A stretch of DNA of 64,000 nucleotides from Niebla homalea (GCA_019925105.1 JAHGAU010000019.1:434001-498000), one strand, 5' to 3'. Numbered from the stretch's first letter, positions 49,893-61,252 are shown. Notes: a model not told the origin generated them from the sequence alone. Translations and numbers: made by a program.

Positions 49893-50750
49893 ATGGCGAC
49901 GAACAAAGGGAACCTAGAGGTCTAAAACGATACGTATACGTATAGCTTAAATGACAGCGAGGTTAATACCTTAATTACGATAAGTGTAAATAATATAATA
50001 ATTAAGATTGGGGGAGTATGCGGGTAAGTGGCCTATAGTAATTAAAGTAACGAGGAATTGTACGAATAATACAATAATAATACGATAAACAGTCGTTAAA
50101 TTAAATAAGGGAATTATAATTAATAAAATATACGTAAAAAAACGCGTAAAATACGTTAAAAAAAATAAAGTAAAAAAAGCGTTAAGGAGATTAAGGCGGT
50201 AACGGTAACGGGGAGAAAGAATAGTAAACATACGTAAAGTAAAAGCGATATTAACGGTATTAAGGGTATATAAAATAAAAATTAAAACGGTAAATATAAT
50301 AAACTTATAAATAATTAAGGATAAGGAATAAAAAAAAAATATACGTTAAACGTGTAAAAAAATCGGAATAAAAAAAGAAATAATAAGGGCTTTAAACGGG
50401 TTACTTACGATAGAATAAACGGCTATTACGTTAAAACCCTAGTTAATACTATGAATATAGTTGCGGAAAATAAGGGATTTTTATAAGAAAGTAAAAATAA
50501 GATTAAAGGAATTAAGATAATTAAAGAGAACTTAAAAAATAATAATAAAGAAAGCAGACGTATAATATAAAAAAATAATAATAAAAGCCTTCCGAGTAAA
50601 ATAAACTTAAGTAATAAAAGCCGTAAAAAAGGGATATATAATACCCGAGAAGGAAATAATATAGGTTAAAGAAAAAATAACGGCGTTAAAGAAAGTAAAA
50701 ACGGTAATAATCCGTTTATTAATTAAAGAAAAAAGGAATATTATTAATAG
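49893..50750 (+). mobile_element. LINE 5' fragment, copy I1
   Basis: Starts ATGGCGACGAACAAAGGGAACC with ATG intact, covers most of ORF1 and ends at about 50750, where the sequence switches to the second LINE family. The minus-strand frame at 49971-50231 is antisense. Confidence 0.8.
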
Positions 50751-50761
50751 AGTAAATACGC

Positions 50762-52110
50762 ATGGCGCTTAATAAGATAGTAAGCGACTATAAGAGTAAG
50801 AATATAACGAAAACTAGCCCCTTAAAGGAAAGTAACGGTAACGGAAAAAGGAAATGAATAAAAAAACATAAATAACGCGATAAAGCGTATCGATTACGGT
50901 AATATATTAAAAGAAGTAATCTTAAATTAAAACTTAAAGAAAGAAGATTACGGATATACGTAAAAATACGAAAGAAATATATAATAAGAGAATAAAAGAA
51001 TAAATAAAAAACGGATTAACCGAAATAAACATAAAAACGGCATTAATAATTACCGGGCTCTTAACGATAAGCTAAAAGTTAATAAATAAGAAAACGTAAC
51101 CTTTTATATAAGTAAAACTATAAAGAATAAAAGAATATTACCTTAAAGTAAAAACTTATATTAAAAAGTTAAAAATAGAAGTAAAAAAAAAGAAGAAAAA
51201 AAAAATTAAAAAAGAAATAAAAGAAATATTTATACCTTAATAATTACCGTAATCTTTATAATACCGAGCTTAGTACGGAGAAAATAAATATTATAAATAA
51301 GAAAAGTAATAAGTAAGAAAAAAGGGCTTTAAAGAAACGGCTCTATAATTAACCGTAAAAAAAGGCTAAAAAAAAAATAAAAAAACGAAGGGAAAAAAAT
51401 TTAAAAAATAATAATAATATTTTATAAAGAAAGGACGCTTACCCCTAAAATTAAAAATAAAAAAGAAACGGCTATAATTATAAAAGACATATTAATATAA
51501 TTAATAAAGGCATTTAAGGTAAATAGGGAATTATTAACCGATCAAATAATAACGGTAATTAAACGAAAAAGTAAACTTTATTTAATATCCGTTATAATAA
51601 AAAAATAATTAAAGAAGGTACTTAAATAATTAATATTAAAGTAATATAATTTAGCGTTAATACTCCGTTAATTATATACGGTAACAATAAATAGGATTTA
51701 CTTAATTATATTTAAAACCCCGGATAAAAAGATTATAATAAAAAAGGTAATAAGAAATAATAAAACGTTATACCCGGGATTAAAAGTATTCGATTTTAAG
51801 CTTTTATTATTTATAAAAAACATATTGTTTAATAAAATATACTTTATAATATTATTTAACGTTATATTTATAAAAATATATAATAACGTTTTAAATTAAA
51901 AAATTGTTAACGGCGGGTTTTTCCGGATTATTAAAGCGTAAAACCGAAAAACGGACGTTTAATAATACTTTAAATATTAAAAATATAATTATATTATATT
52001 AAAGTATATAAGTATATTTACGTAAATAAGATACGTAAAGGATTATAACTTAAAGGAATGTAAGTTATTAATTATAAAAAAAAACTTATAAAAAATGCGG
52101 TAAAATATAC
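50762..52110 (+). pseudogene. LINE J ORF1 relic
   Basis: ATG at 50762 opens 31 codons (MALNKIVSDYKSKNITKTSP...) before the first stop. Zinc knuckle 1 is recognisable at 51966-52007 as C-X2-C-X4-H-X4-C (YFKY*KYNYIILKY, all ligands now Tyr). The start codon is a guess from position and the MA-start shared with the main family. The product would be the gag-like RNA-binding protein. Confidence 0.55.
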
Positions 52111-53796
52111 AATATATAAGAAAAAAGGATTTTTAACATAAAACGGTTAATATTTAGTAAGAAAGAAGGAAACGGAAAAAAAAACCGGAAGATTATAAAT
52201 GAAATTTAAAAATATAATTATGAAAGGAAAGAACTTATTTAACCGATCTTAAAAAGGGAATTAAGCTTTATTAACGGGGAAAGATAAATAACCATAATAA
52301 AAGGAGAGAAAAAGAAAAAAATATTATTAAAGGAAAAACTAAAAGTCCAACTTAAAACGTTAACGGAAGTTAAGAGGCCGAAAAGACCCATAAAGATAAT
52401 TATATTTATAAAGAAGGATATATAAATAATACTTAACTTTAAAAAAGGAAATAAAAGAATAATAATAATAAAAAATATTAAAAATATTAACTTATAAAAA
52501 AGAAATAAATAATATATTTAATAAAATAAAAATTATATAATATAATATTAAAAATAATTAATTATAATAATAAAATTAATTTCCCACAATAAAATAACTT
52601 AAAAAATAAATGTAATTATTATTTAAAAATCATATATAATAAAATGATATAATTTTTAATAAACCCGGGAGAGTATTTTTATTTATATTTTAATAAAAAT
52701 AAAACAACTTAAACGTACTTTTATATAAATAAGAAATTAAACGTAAATAACTAAAAGGTTACGTATAAAGGCAGGAACCTTTACTTTTTATATTTTATAA
52801 AAAAAAAAGGATAAAAAAAGAGTAATTTATAAATTTGTAATATATATAACCCGCCGTTAATAAATAAAATAAAATTATTAACGCTTTAAGGATTAAAGGA
52901 AGCGTTATAAATAAAAAAACAGTATCAAATAATAAATATTTTTAATTTATATTATGAATAATAAAATTAAAAAAATTAAAAATACTTCTTATTAAAAAGT
53001 AGATACCCTATTTAATATTACTCAAAATAAAAAGTTAAGCTTATTTACCTTAAAAGGGATAATGATTTAATGCGATAAAAATATAAAATTATTATTAATT
53101 TTATATTCAATTTGGAAGGCATTAAAATAGTAATTATTAACTATATAATAAATAAGAAGCTTAAATATAGCTTTAATTATATCCCGGTAATATTAACGTT
53201 AAATTAAAAATACGATTTTATATTAAAGCCGGTATAAAGGATAGCATAAAAAATAATTAATATTAAGGAGGTTTAAAGGGAAAAAACCAAAGTAATTAAA
53301 AGAATCGTTTACTTAATATTAATACAACTATAATAACGTTAAGGGAAATAATAAAAACGATAATATTGATAATAAAATTAATTTAAAAGATTTAATCGTA
53401 TTAAAAAGACGGAAATAATTTAAAGTTAATTAAAATAAAATTAAAAGTAACGTTTAAAAAAAATACATAATTATTTAAGATAAATTAACTTAAATATAGG
53501 AAATTAAAGTAAATATATTATAGAAAGTAAGAAAATCTTAAATATGTTTTTTATTATAGTATTTTCGCCGTTTACATAGGTTTTTATATATCCTTTTTGA
53601 ATATATATAAATTAAAATTATAATTTAGTGAAGTTTAAAGAAGTTAAATAATTATTTTAAAGAAATTAATTAAATTAAATTATATAAATATAAAAGTGTA
53701 TCGACCAATTATATTCCTTAATATATTAAGTAAAACCTTAAAGAATATTATTTTAAAGTTACTTAATAATTACGTAAAAGAAAATAATTTACTTTT

Positions 53797-53969
53797 TGTC
53801 AGGTACTAAGAGTACTGAGGTAAAATGTAGGTATAATATGTATAATAAGTGAGTATCTAGCTATCAAGGTGCGCAATATAAGTGTGTGCGTTAAGTACCG
53901 GGCGTCCGCTATACCCCTTTGGGCCTTAGTGCCCGTAAAGGTCTTGGCATACGCACAGTGTACATATCA
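53797..53969 (-). mobile_element. Solo LTR of the 173-bp family (minus orientation)
   Basis: Exactly 173 bp, TGTCAGG...ATATCA, inserted in LINE J. Flanks CTTTT (53792-53796) and ATTTT (53970-53974) match at 4 of 5 bases. Its core (AGGTGCGCAATATAAGTGTG and TATCTAGCTATC) matches the reverse complement of the outer-element LTRs at 33474 and 37176. The outer thirds are diverged. CA and TG are retained, so no RIP. Confidence 0.8.
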
Positions 53970-55560
53970 ATTTTAAATTAATAAATAAAAGTACAGAAGA
54001 ATAACTTAACGGAAATAGTATTTAAAGGGTTAATAAACGGTATTATTATTATTTGAAGTTAGAAAGAGAAATATATTATTAATTTATTATTATTAAATAT
54101 CGCAAAATTGTTTAATAAAATAAATTATTAAAAACTTTTATATAACCTTAAAGTTAAGGGTATACCGATATTTATTATAAAATAAACGAAAACTTTCTTA
54201 AAAAAAAAGTAATTATAATTAACTTAAATTAAAAAATTAGTTTTAAAAACGTAATTATAATAGGTATACCTTAAGGGTTATTTGTTTTACCGGTATTATT
54301 CCTATTTTTTAACGGGTTATTAATAAAAATTTTAACGGTATTAAAATAAAGAGTATAAATGAAAAACTTTATAAACGACATATACTTAATCGTATATAAT
54401 AAGTTTATGAGGATTAATTACTTAAGGCTTAAATAAGTATATAAAATCTATTTAAAATAAGCGAAAATTTACGGGGCTTAATTTATATTTTATAAGTATA
54501 AATTAATATATATAAAAAAAATACCCGAAGAACTATAATACATTAATTACGGTAAATTTTAATAACCTTATAATAAGTATCAAAGTTTTAAAGCTTTAAG
54601 TATATAGTAAGTTAAATTAAAAAACATATATAATAAAAGTCGATAAGAAAATAATCTTATAATAAAAAAGCTTAACGTATATAATAATATTTACTTAAGA
54701 TATAACGTTTTAGGAAACAAAAATAACATATTAAGCGGTTATAAAGTTAACGATAACTTATATAATTATTATTTAATACTTATTTAAAACATGACGTGGC
54801 GTTAATTAAATTAAGATTTTTAAAACCGGTATTTATATATAGTTTCCGGGGCGCATAAAGCTATACCGATCTTTTTAAAGTCGGAAACGTATATTCGGCT
54901 AATTAATTTTATTTTAAATTAAGTAATTTTACGTTTTAAAGGAACATATTAACTTATCAAAGAAAATAATAAAAAGATCCGGGTTATTTTTTAATTAATA
55001 AAAAAAATTAAACCGCTTTTATTTTCTTTTTCGGAGTTAAAGATAAAATAAGTTATTAATAACGTCCCGAAGTTAACTATGTAAATATATACCGCCGATA
55101 AGAAAATTTATATTAAAAAGGAATTATATAAGAAGAATTTAACCCAAAAATTAATACCGTTATAATAAACGAAATATTATAATACTTAATAATTATTTAT
55201 AATTAAAAAGAATACGGGAATCGATTAAATTAAACGGTAAAAAGTTTTCCGTTATATTATCCTAAATTATTGGAAATAACTTATAATAAATGAAAAAGAT
55301 ATTTTGAATAAGTATTTTATACGTTACGGGGATATATAAAAAAAAGGATAACGTTATTATAATTTAACTTAAAATAAAAAAGATTAGCCTAATATACTTT
55401 TTTTATATTATAAGAACGGAAAAATTAATAAATATAAATTATATACATAATTAACCGAAATAAAACGTTTGTTATATTTTATTATTATATTTAAATTATT
55501 TAAAAAAAATAAGATAATTATAATTAAGAAAATTGATTTATATAACTTTAAAAAGATTTT

Positions 55561-55810
55561 CGAAAGGGGGAAACCAAGGAAGATATAAAACTTGCGGTTA
55601 AATATATAAAGGAATGGAAACATAAAAAAGGTTAATTAAGGGTAGAATCACTTTATATATACTTTGAAAAGGGAGAGTAAGATAAATTACCATAGTAGAG
55701 ATCCTATACCTTACTCACTTATATAAGGGCTGCGGCCCATCTTCAATTGCACTCCATTGCTACCTGCTATTTCATCACTTTTAGTCTTTTACTGCTTCCC
55801 ATCTTTTCTG
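55561..55810 (+). repeat. TRIM-like element, left terminal repeat
   Basis: 250 bp ending CTTCCCATCTTTTCTG. Contains an un-RIPed block, TTCAATTGCACTCCATTGCT. Confidence 0.85.
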
Positions 55811-56150
55811 GGTCGCCCCCAAGAATCAGTCTCAGTATACCTATCCGCCATCATTAGGCAAAATACAGGAATAAGGCTATAGGAGGAGCAGGCAGAGACG
55901 TATAGGAACGGCGTTAAAGGACGAAAATTATTTACCTATAATACACAATATTAAAGAAGCAACTTTATTATAAAGGGAGCCGGGGCAAGTTATTATTAAG
56001 TTAATACCTTTTTAGCTTTTACATTTACGACTATTTAGAATATATAAGATATATTATTAATTATCGGATATATAATCGAAACATATATAAACGGGTACGA
56101 TATAATCTAAAGTATAAAGGTACTATAAATAATACTTTATTATAAGGGGG

Positions 56151-56400
56151 GCTAAAAAAAAAATTAAGGAAGATATAAAACTTACGGTTAAGTATATAAA
56201 AGAATAGAAATATAAAAAGGACTAATTAAGGGTATAATTACTTTATATATACTTTAAAAAAAGAGAATAAAATAGACTATTATAATAGAGATCCTATACC
56301 TTACTTACTTATATAGGGGCTACGGCCTATCTTCAATTGCACTCCATTGCTACCTGCTATTTTATCACTTTTACTCTTTCACTGCTTCCCATCTTTTCTG
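56151..56400 (+). repeat. TRIM-like element, right terminal repeat
   Basis: 250 bp, same end. Its first 150 bases are more RIP-mutated than the left copy (for example GGGAGAGTAAG became AAGAGAATAAA). Confidence 0.85.
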
Positions 56401-56934
56401 ATTTTATTATCTTAAAAAGGGATTTAAATAACCGTCCGCTTTATAATAAGTATAAATTTATTATAATAGTTTAATATTATGATTAAAATAAAAAAAGTTA
56501 TTAAGGTTCAAAAAGTTAAATTAAAATATCTTAAACCCGGAAAGGGTAAAAGGAAAAGAAAATAAAAGATTTACTTTATATAGAATCCGGAAAAAAGTAT
56601 CTTTACGTAAACTGCGGGCTTAATTGGGTACAATAAAGGGTAAAAGGTTAACGGTTAATAATAAAAGCTAAAAGGATAAATACATTAAGTAAAAGACCAA
56701 ATAAAAAAGGAGGTAAACTGGATATAGAAATAATTATAATAATAAAAGTAATCGATTAATAAAAAAGCGCGTAAAATATATTCGCTAAGCTATCAAAGAA
56801 AATAGGGTATATATTGATTTTCCCTGGAGTTAAATTTTATAATATCCGGTAAGCCTAGAAATAAAAGTAGGTATAGAATACCGAAATAGCCTAGCTGAAT
56901 TCGTAGTATAAATACAAATAAAAAAAAGAAATTA

Positions 56935-57230
56935 TTATAAATATTGCTTAAGAAAAGAACGGATAATAACGTATTATAAGCGGCGTTACTTAAAGGTTAT
57001 AAGAAAGTTGTATAAAGACTATTCGAGGAGGGAGCCGATTTTAACGCTTAAGGTAAATATTATAATAATATATTATAAACAACGTTAATTTAAGGTTATA
57101 AGAAAGTAACATAAATATTGCTTAAGAAGGAGCTAATATTAACGCTTAAGGTAAAGGGTACGGTAACGTACTATAAGCGGCGTTATATAAAAATTATAAG
57201 AGTTTTTTAAGGGGTTAATAATCCTTAAAG
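56935..57230 (+). repeat. About 98-bp tandem repeats (2-3 units) upstream of LINE K
   Basis: Landmarks recur at 98-100-base spacing: GGTTATAAGAAAG at 56995 and 57094, AACGCTTAAGGTAAA at 57043 and 57141, and ATAAGCGGCGTTA at 56976 and 57173 (two periods). The first unit lacks about 24 bases. The array ends immediately before the LINE start at 57233, so it may be that LINE's 5' untranslated region, or the end of LINE J. Confidence 0.75.
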
Positions 57231-58145
57231 AAATGGCGACGAATAAAGGGACCCCAGACGTCCAAACGATACGTATACGTATAGCTTAAACGATAACGAG
57301 GCTAGTATTTTAATGATAATAAGTACAGGCGGTATAATAATTAAGAACGAGGGAGTATACGGGTAAATACGGGTAAGTAGCCTATATTAATAAAAGCAAC
57401 GTGGAATAATATAAATAATACGGTAATAATACCATGAATAATCGTTAAATTAATTAAGGGAATTATAATTAATAAGATATATATAAAGAAACGCGTAAAA
57501 TACGTAAAAAAGGGGTAAATAAGAAGCGTGTTAAGGAGATCGGGGCGGCGATAACGGTAGGGAGAAAAGGTAACGATTATATATAAAAAGAAGGCAATAT
57601 TAATAATATTAAGGGTATATAAAATAAAAACGAAAAAAATAAAAGTAATAAATTTATAAATAATAAAAAATAAAAAATACAAGAAATAATACGTTAAATA
57701 TATAAAGGAATTAAAATAAAAGAAAAAGTAATAAAGATCTTAAATAAGCTATTTACGACGGAATAAATAACTATTACGTTAAAGACCTAGCCGATACTAT
57801 AAATAAAGTTACGGGAAATAAAAAAGTTTTATAAGAAAATAAGGGTAAAATTAAAAGAATTAAAATAGTTAAAGGGAGCTTAAAAGGCGGCAGTGAAAAT
57901 ACCGGTAAAAAACGGGGGTAAAAATTAAAATATAAATATTTAAAGGGAAAAGGCAATAACTACTCCGGGAAGCGGGACGGGATAGGGACGGGATAGGGAT
58001 GGGACGGGATAAAGTAAATAGAATCCTATCCCGTATTAATACGGGATAAAACGGAATGGAATCAAGATATATTAAGATCTTAATGGCGGATAAAATAAGG
58101 TAAAACCTGGTTAAAATAGTAAATTTATGGTTAAATTATTATAAA

Positions 58146-58239
58146 GATTATCGCAAATATTTTTTTAATGGTTTATTAACAACCGGAAAAACCATAATCC
58201 GGTTATCGATAAACCACCAAAAAAATATTTGTGATAATC
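58146..58239. repeat. Inner hairpin of MITE 2 (about 40-bp arms)
   Basis: GATTATCGCAAATATTTTTT... is mirrored by the reverse complement ending ...AAAATATTTGTGATAATC, with CCGG at both inner edges and a loop of about 12 bases. GATAATC appears once more directly after it (TTTGTGATAATC). It may itself be a small foldback element captured by the MITE. Confidence 0.85.
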
Positions 58240-58253
58240 TTTGTGATAATCTA

Positions 58254-58425
58254 ACCCTTAATTCACCCTTACCTGCACCTTTACCTGCCTGCACCCTTAC
58301 CACCACCCTCACCACCACCCTTACTACCACCTGCACCACCATTTGCACCACCACCCTTACTACCACCTGCACCCTCACCTGCACTATCACCTGGACTACC
58401 ACTTTTATTACCACCCTTATTAATT
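58254..58425 (-). repeat. Minisatellite inside MITE 2, same motif as 43911-44835
   Basis: On the minus strand it reads GGTGCAGGTAAAGGTGCAGG, GGTGGTAAGGG and GGTGAGGGTGCAGG units, the same vocabulary as the large array beside MITE 1. Confidence 0.85.
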
Positions 58426-61138
58426 CACTATTACCCCGCGTCTTGGCGGGATCTTGGCATATCCCGATCCCATCCCGCCGGGATAGGGATAGGATGGGAT
58501 GGGATTCAGCCTTATCCCGTCCCACGCGGGATAGGATAAGTGAATCGAAAAACCGTCCCATCCCGTCCCGCTTCCCGGAGTAGCAATAACGGGAACCCTT
58601 TAAGTAAAAGAAACTTAAACGGTAAAAACCGTAAAGAAAAAGTACGTAATAAATAAAAAAGAGATAATATAAGTTAAAAAGAAAATAACGGTATTAAAAA
58701 AGTAAAAATAATAATAATTTATTTATTAATTAAAAAAGAAAAGAATATTATTATAAAAACGAACCCTTTATAACTTATAAAGGCGTTTAAAGTAATAAAA
58801 GAATTATTAATAAAGTCAATCATCGCTATATATAAATTATAAAATAAAGATATCTTCTTTAATATAATATCCTTAAAGGTAAAAAAAAGCTTGAAGAAAT
58901 TAAAAACGTAAACCGGTGAAAACGAGTTTAAAATAATAAAGGTATTAAGATAATTATTTACCATTACGGTAAATAAGATATATTTAATATACTTTATAAA
59001 AATAAAAAGGGAGTTTACCTTAAAACGTATGAAAAAAAGAATATAGTTTTTTACTTCGGGTTAAAGATTATCGATTATAAACTTTTTCCAATAATAAAAA
59101 AGTTAAATACTTTAAAATAAATAAAAAGGTATTTTACGGTTATATTAAGCGTAATACTAATAAAAATATATAATAATATCCTAAATAAAAGGATTATTAA
59201 AGGTAAATCTTTTAAATTAATTAAACCGTAAAATAAAGTAATAAATGTTTATTTATACTTTAAGTATTAGGGATATAAATATATTATTATAAAATACCTT
59301 AATAATATAAAATACACAGTATATATTAAAGAATATAATACGTATAAATACGTAAACTTAATAAGTAAAAATCTTATAAAAAACGTATATAAATATATAA
59401 TATATAAGAAGAATAAGTACTTAACGTAAAACTTAAAGAATTTAATAAAAAGTAAAAAATTAAACGTAAAGAAATTAAGATAATTATTAAAGTCTAATGG
59501 TATAATACGTATAAAGTTAAATTAATAAGTTAATTAAAAATAATTTTAAGAAAAAAATAAAATTAAATAAATAAAAACAAGTAAAAAGCCGTAATTAATA
59601 GTATAAAGAAAAAGAAGCTTATTATGATATTAATCTTTAAATCTGGTTACTTTAAAATAATAATAATAATTATAAAAAAACCGGGATAAATAACGTTTAA
59701 CTTTAATAAAAAATTAATAATTTAAATAAAAATTAATAGGAAAACCTAATAGAAATTAATATATAATATATTAATACTTTTATAAATAATATAATCTAAC
59801 GTATAAAGTAAAACGATTAAGGTAATACTATTAATATTTCAATTTAAAGAAATAAAAAACGTTAATATTATAATAATATGAAAACTATTGTATAACCTAT
59901 ATATATATATTTTAATTAACTTAAGTAAAAAATTTCATTTAACGTTTAAAGGAAATAAAAGAACTTAAATATTTTTTTTATAAATAAAAAGTTAAATATA
60001 AATAATAAAAACGCTATTTATTATATAGAAACTTATATATATTCCGGATTATATAAGAAAAAATATAAAAAGTAACTTAAATATTTATCATACATATAAC
60101 CCGCCGTTAATTAATAAGATAAAGTTTTTAATAATATTATTACTTAAAGGTATCGTATTTTTATCCGGTAAATATGTTACTTTAAAAGATTTTCACCTTT
60201 ATTATAATATATAAAATTAAAAAGGCTATATAATTAATTATATTAAAATAAAAGAGCTATTAATAACTATTATAATGTTTAATTTTTCGTTATTAATACC
60301 TTAAGGTATTATAACGTAAGAAAACCGGGGATTTAAAATACTAATTAATTTAATTGTTGATATAAAAAGGATTATTAACGTAATAATAACGTATAAAGCT
60401 TAAAAAGACTCAAAATATAACTAAAATTACTTAATAATATAAATAACTTTAAATTAATTAATCGATATAACGTTATTAATCTTAATATAGAAAAGGTAAA
60501 AGATAATCAAGGAAATTAAAATATATATAAAAATAAAAAAAGTAATAATATAATTAATAAAGCTTCCCTAGTTAAATAATAAGGATTAAATTAACCTTTT
60601 TATAAAGTAAATAATAAAAACGTTAAATAAAATAATTAACATAATAATCCCGATAATAAAAACTATCTTAAAGAGTTAAAATTTATTAAAATAAAAAACA
60701 TATAATAATAATTATAAAAGTAAAAATATTAATTAAATAAACTATTAAATATGGAAATTAAAAAAAGCTTATATAGTTAAAGGAAGCTTAAGAAAGAAAA
60801 AAAAAAGATTATTAAAAGGACTAAGTAAATATAACTTTAATTAATAATTTATAATTTAATTATTTCCTTTTATAAAATATAAAAGTTAATAAAATATAAT
60901 AAAAAGTAAAATAGAAAATTTAAACTTATTTTTAAATTCCTGTTTCTTAAAAAGCTTAATAATATAGTAATTAATATCTTTAATAGTAAAATTAAAGCCT
61001 TAAAAAGGCTTTTTTCCCCCTTTATTAAATATTAATTTAATAAATATTAAAGGAACTATATACTTTAACTTAATAAATATTAATAAAAAAATAACCTTAA
61101 AGATAATAACTAAAACGATTAATAAATTAAAGAAAAAA

Positions 61139-61252
61139 ATGGCATGCGGACCCCGAGAGGACCTGAAATACGGTTCGGACCACGTCCCGATGCAGACGAC
61201 CCTAAACTGGTCCATCAATACGACTCCGCCTTTACCGTTTAGACGAGCGTAA
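61139..61252 (+). pseudogene. Un-RIPed C-terminus of the LINE endonuclease (SDH intact)
   Basis: A 37-codon open frame from ATG 61139 includes DLKYGSDHVPMQTTLNW; SDH at 61175-61183 is the intact catalytic motif that reads SDY or worse in every other copy. The start is only the first ATG in the fragment, not a real initiation site. It shows what the ancestral protein looked like here. The minus-strand frame at 61000-61218 is a shadow. Confidence 0.8.

Larger units (their letters stand above)
55561..56400 (+). mobile_element. TRIM-like LTR element (840 bp, 250-bp terminal direct repeats)
   Basis: Two direct repeats of 250 bp (55561-55810 and 56151-56400), offset by exactly 590 bases, enclose a 340-bp interior. 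A perfect ATTTT lies on each side (55556-55560 and 56401-56405). AAGGGGGG (about 56144-56151) just before the right repeat looks like a polypurine tract. There is no coding capacity, so it is a terminal-repeat retrotransposon in miniature. The right repeat shows more C-to-T and G-to-A change than the left. The termini are not TG...CA, which is unusual. A GGTCGCCCCC stretch follows the left repeat where a primer site would be, but I cannot match it to a tRNA. Confidence 0.75.
52300..56700 (+). pseudogene. LINE J ORF2 relic: endonuclease and reverse transcriptase
   Basis: Endonuclease C-terminus: SDH box at 53172-53180 now FNY, followed by IPV. RT motif A at 54096-54119 reads NIAKLFNK (Asp to Asn twice). 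FVDD at 54368-54379 reads FIND. The frame is interrupted by stops and by the solo LTR at 53797 (between EN and RT motif A) and the TRIM-like element at 55561. The minus-strand frame at 55408-55623 crosses the TRIM-like element boundary and is not a gene. Confidence 0.7.
50751..56928 (+). mobile_element. Second, diverged LINE family, copy J (about 5.2 kb net)
   Basis: Same design as the main LINE but clearly diverged in wording. A possible ORF1 start is ATGGCGCTTAATAAG at 50762. The 3' end is GTAGTATAAATACAAATA, sharing GTAGTATAAAT with the main family but with a different tail unit. Net length after removing a solo LTR (53797-53969) and a TRIM-like element (55561-56400) is about 5.2 kb, close to full size. 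All frames are RIP-broken. The shared 3' terminus suggests related RTs recognising the same end. Confidence 0.75.
57961..58582. mobile_element. Foldback MITE 2 (622 bp), hAT-like, 8-bp duplication
   Basis: Termini TACTCCGGGAAGCGGGACGG and its reverse complement are flanked by a perfect 8-bp duplication GCAATAAC (57953-57960 and 58583-58590) inside LINE K. Eight-base duplications are typical of hAT elements. Sub-terminal GGGACGGGATA motifs repeat four times on the left and in variant form on the right, as hAT transposase-binding motifs often do. Inside are a perfect hairpin (58146-58239) and a C-rich minisatellite (58254-58425). The minus-strand frame 58148-58561 covers these repeats and is not a credible gene. 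RIP is almost absent. Confidence 0.88.
57233..61138 (+). mobile_element. RIP-degraded LINE, copy K (5' complete), with MITE 2 inserted
   Basis: ATGGCGACGAATAAAGGGACCCCAGACG at 57233 is the family start with ATG kept. A 622-bp foldback element interrupts ORF1 at 57961-58582. Zinc knuckle 1 is at 59256-59297 (YFKY*GYKYIIIKY). The endonuclease region runs about 59640-60440, with the QEP block near 59860-59900 and an SDH box ruined to stop-N-Y near 60420. The copy ends at 61138 in the endonuclease-RT linker, where copy L begins. Minus-strand frames at 57341-57682, 57774-57956 and 58719-58964 are antisense shadows of ORF1. Confidence 0.87.

Noticed and set aside
55541..56425. A 17-20-bp target duplication suggesting a SINE instead of a TRIM
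   Set aside because: Alignment to intact LINE copies shows that the two similar flanks are consecutive LINE sequence. Only ATTTT is duplicated.
58148..58561. 137-residue minus-strand frame in MITE 2
   Set aside because: Made of hairpin, minisatellite and terminal repeat. Not coding.
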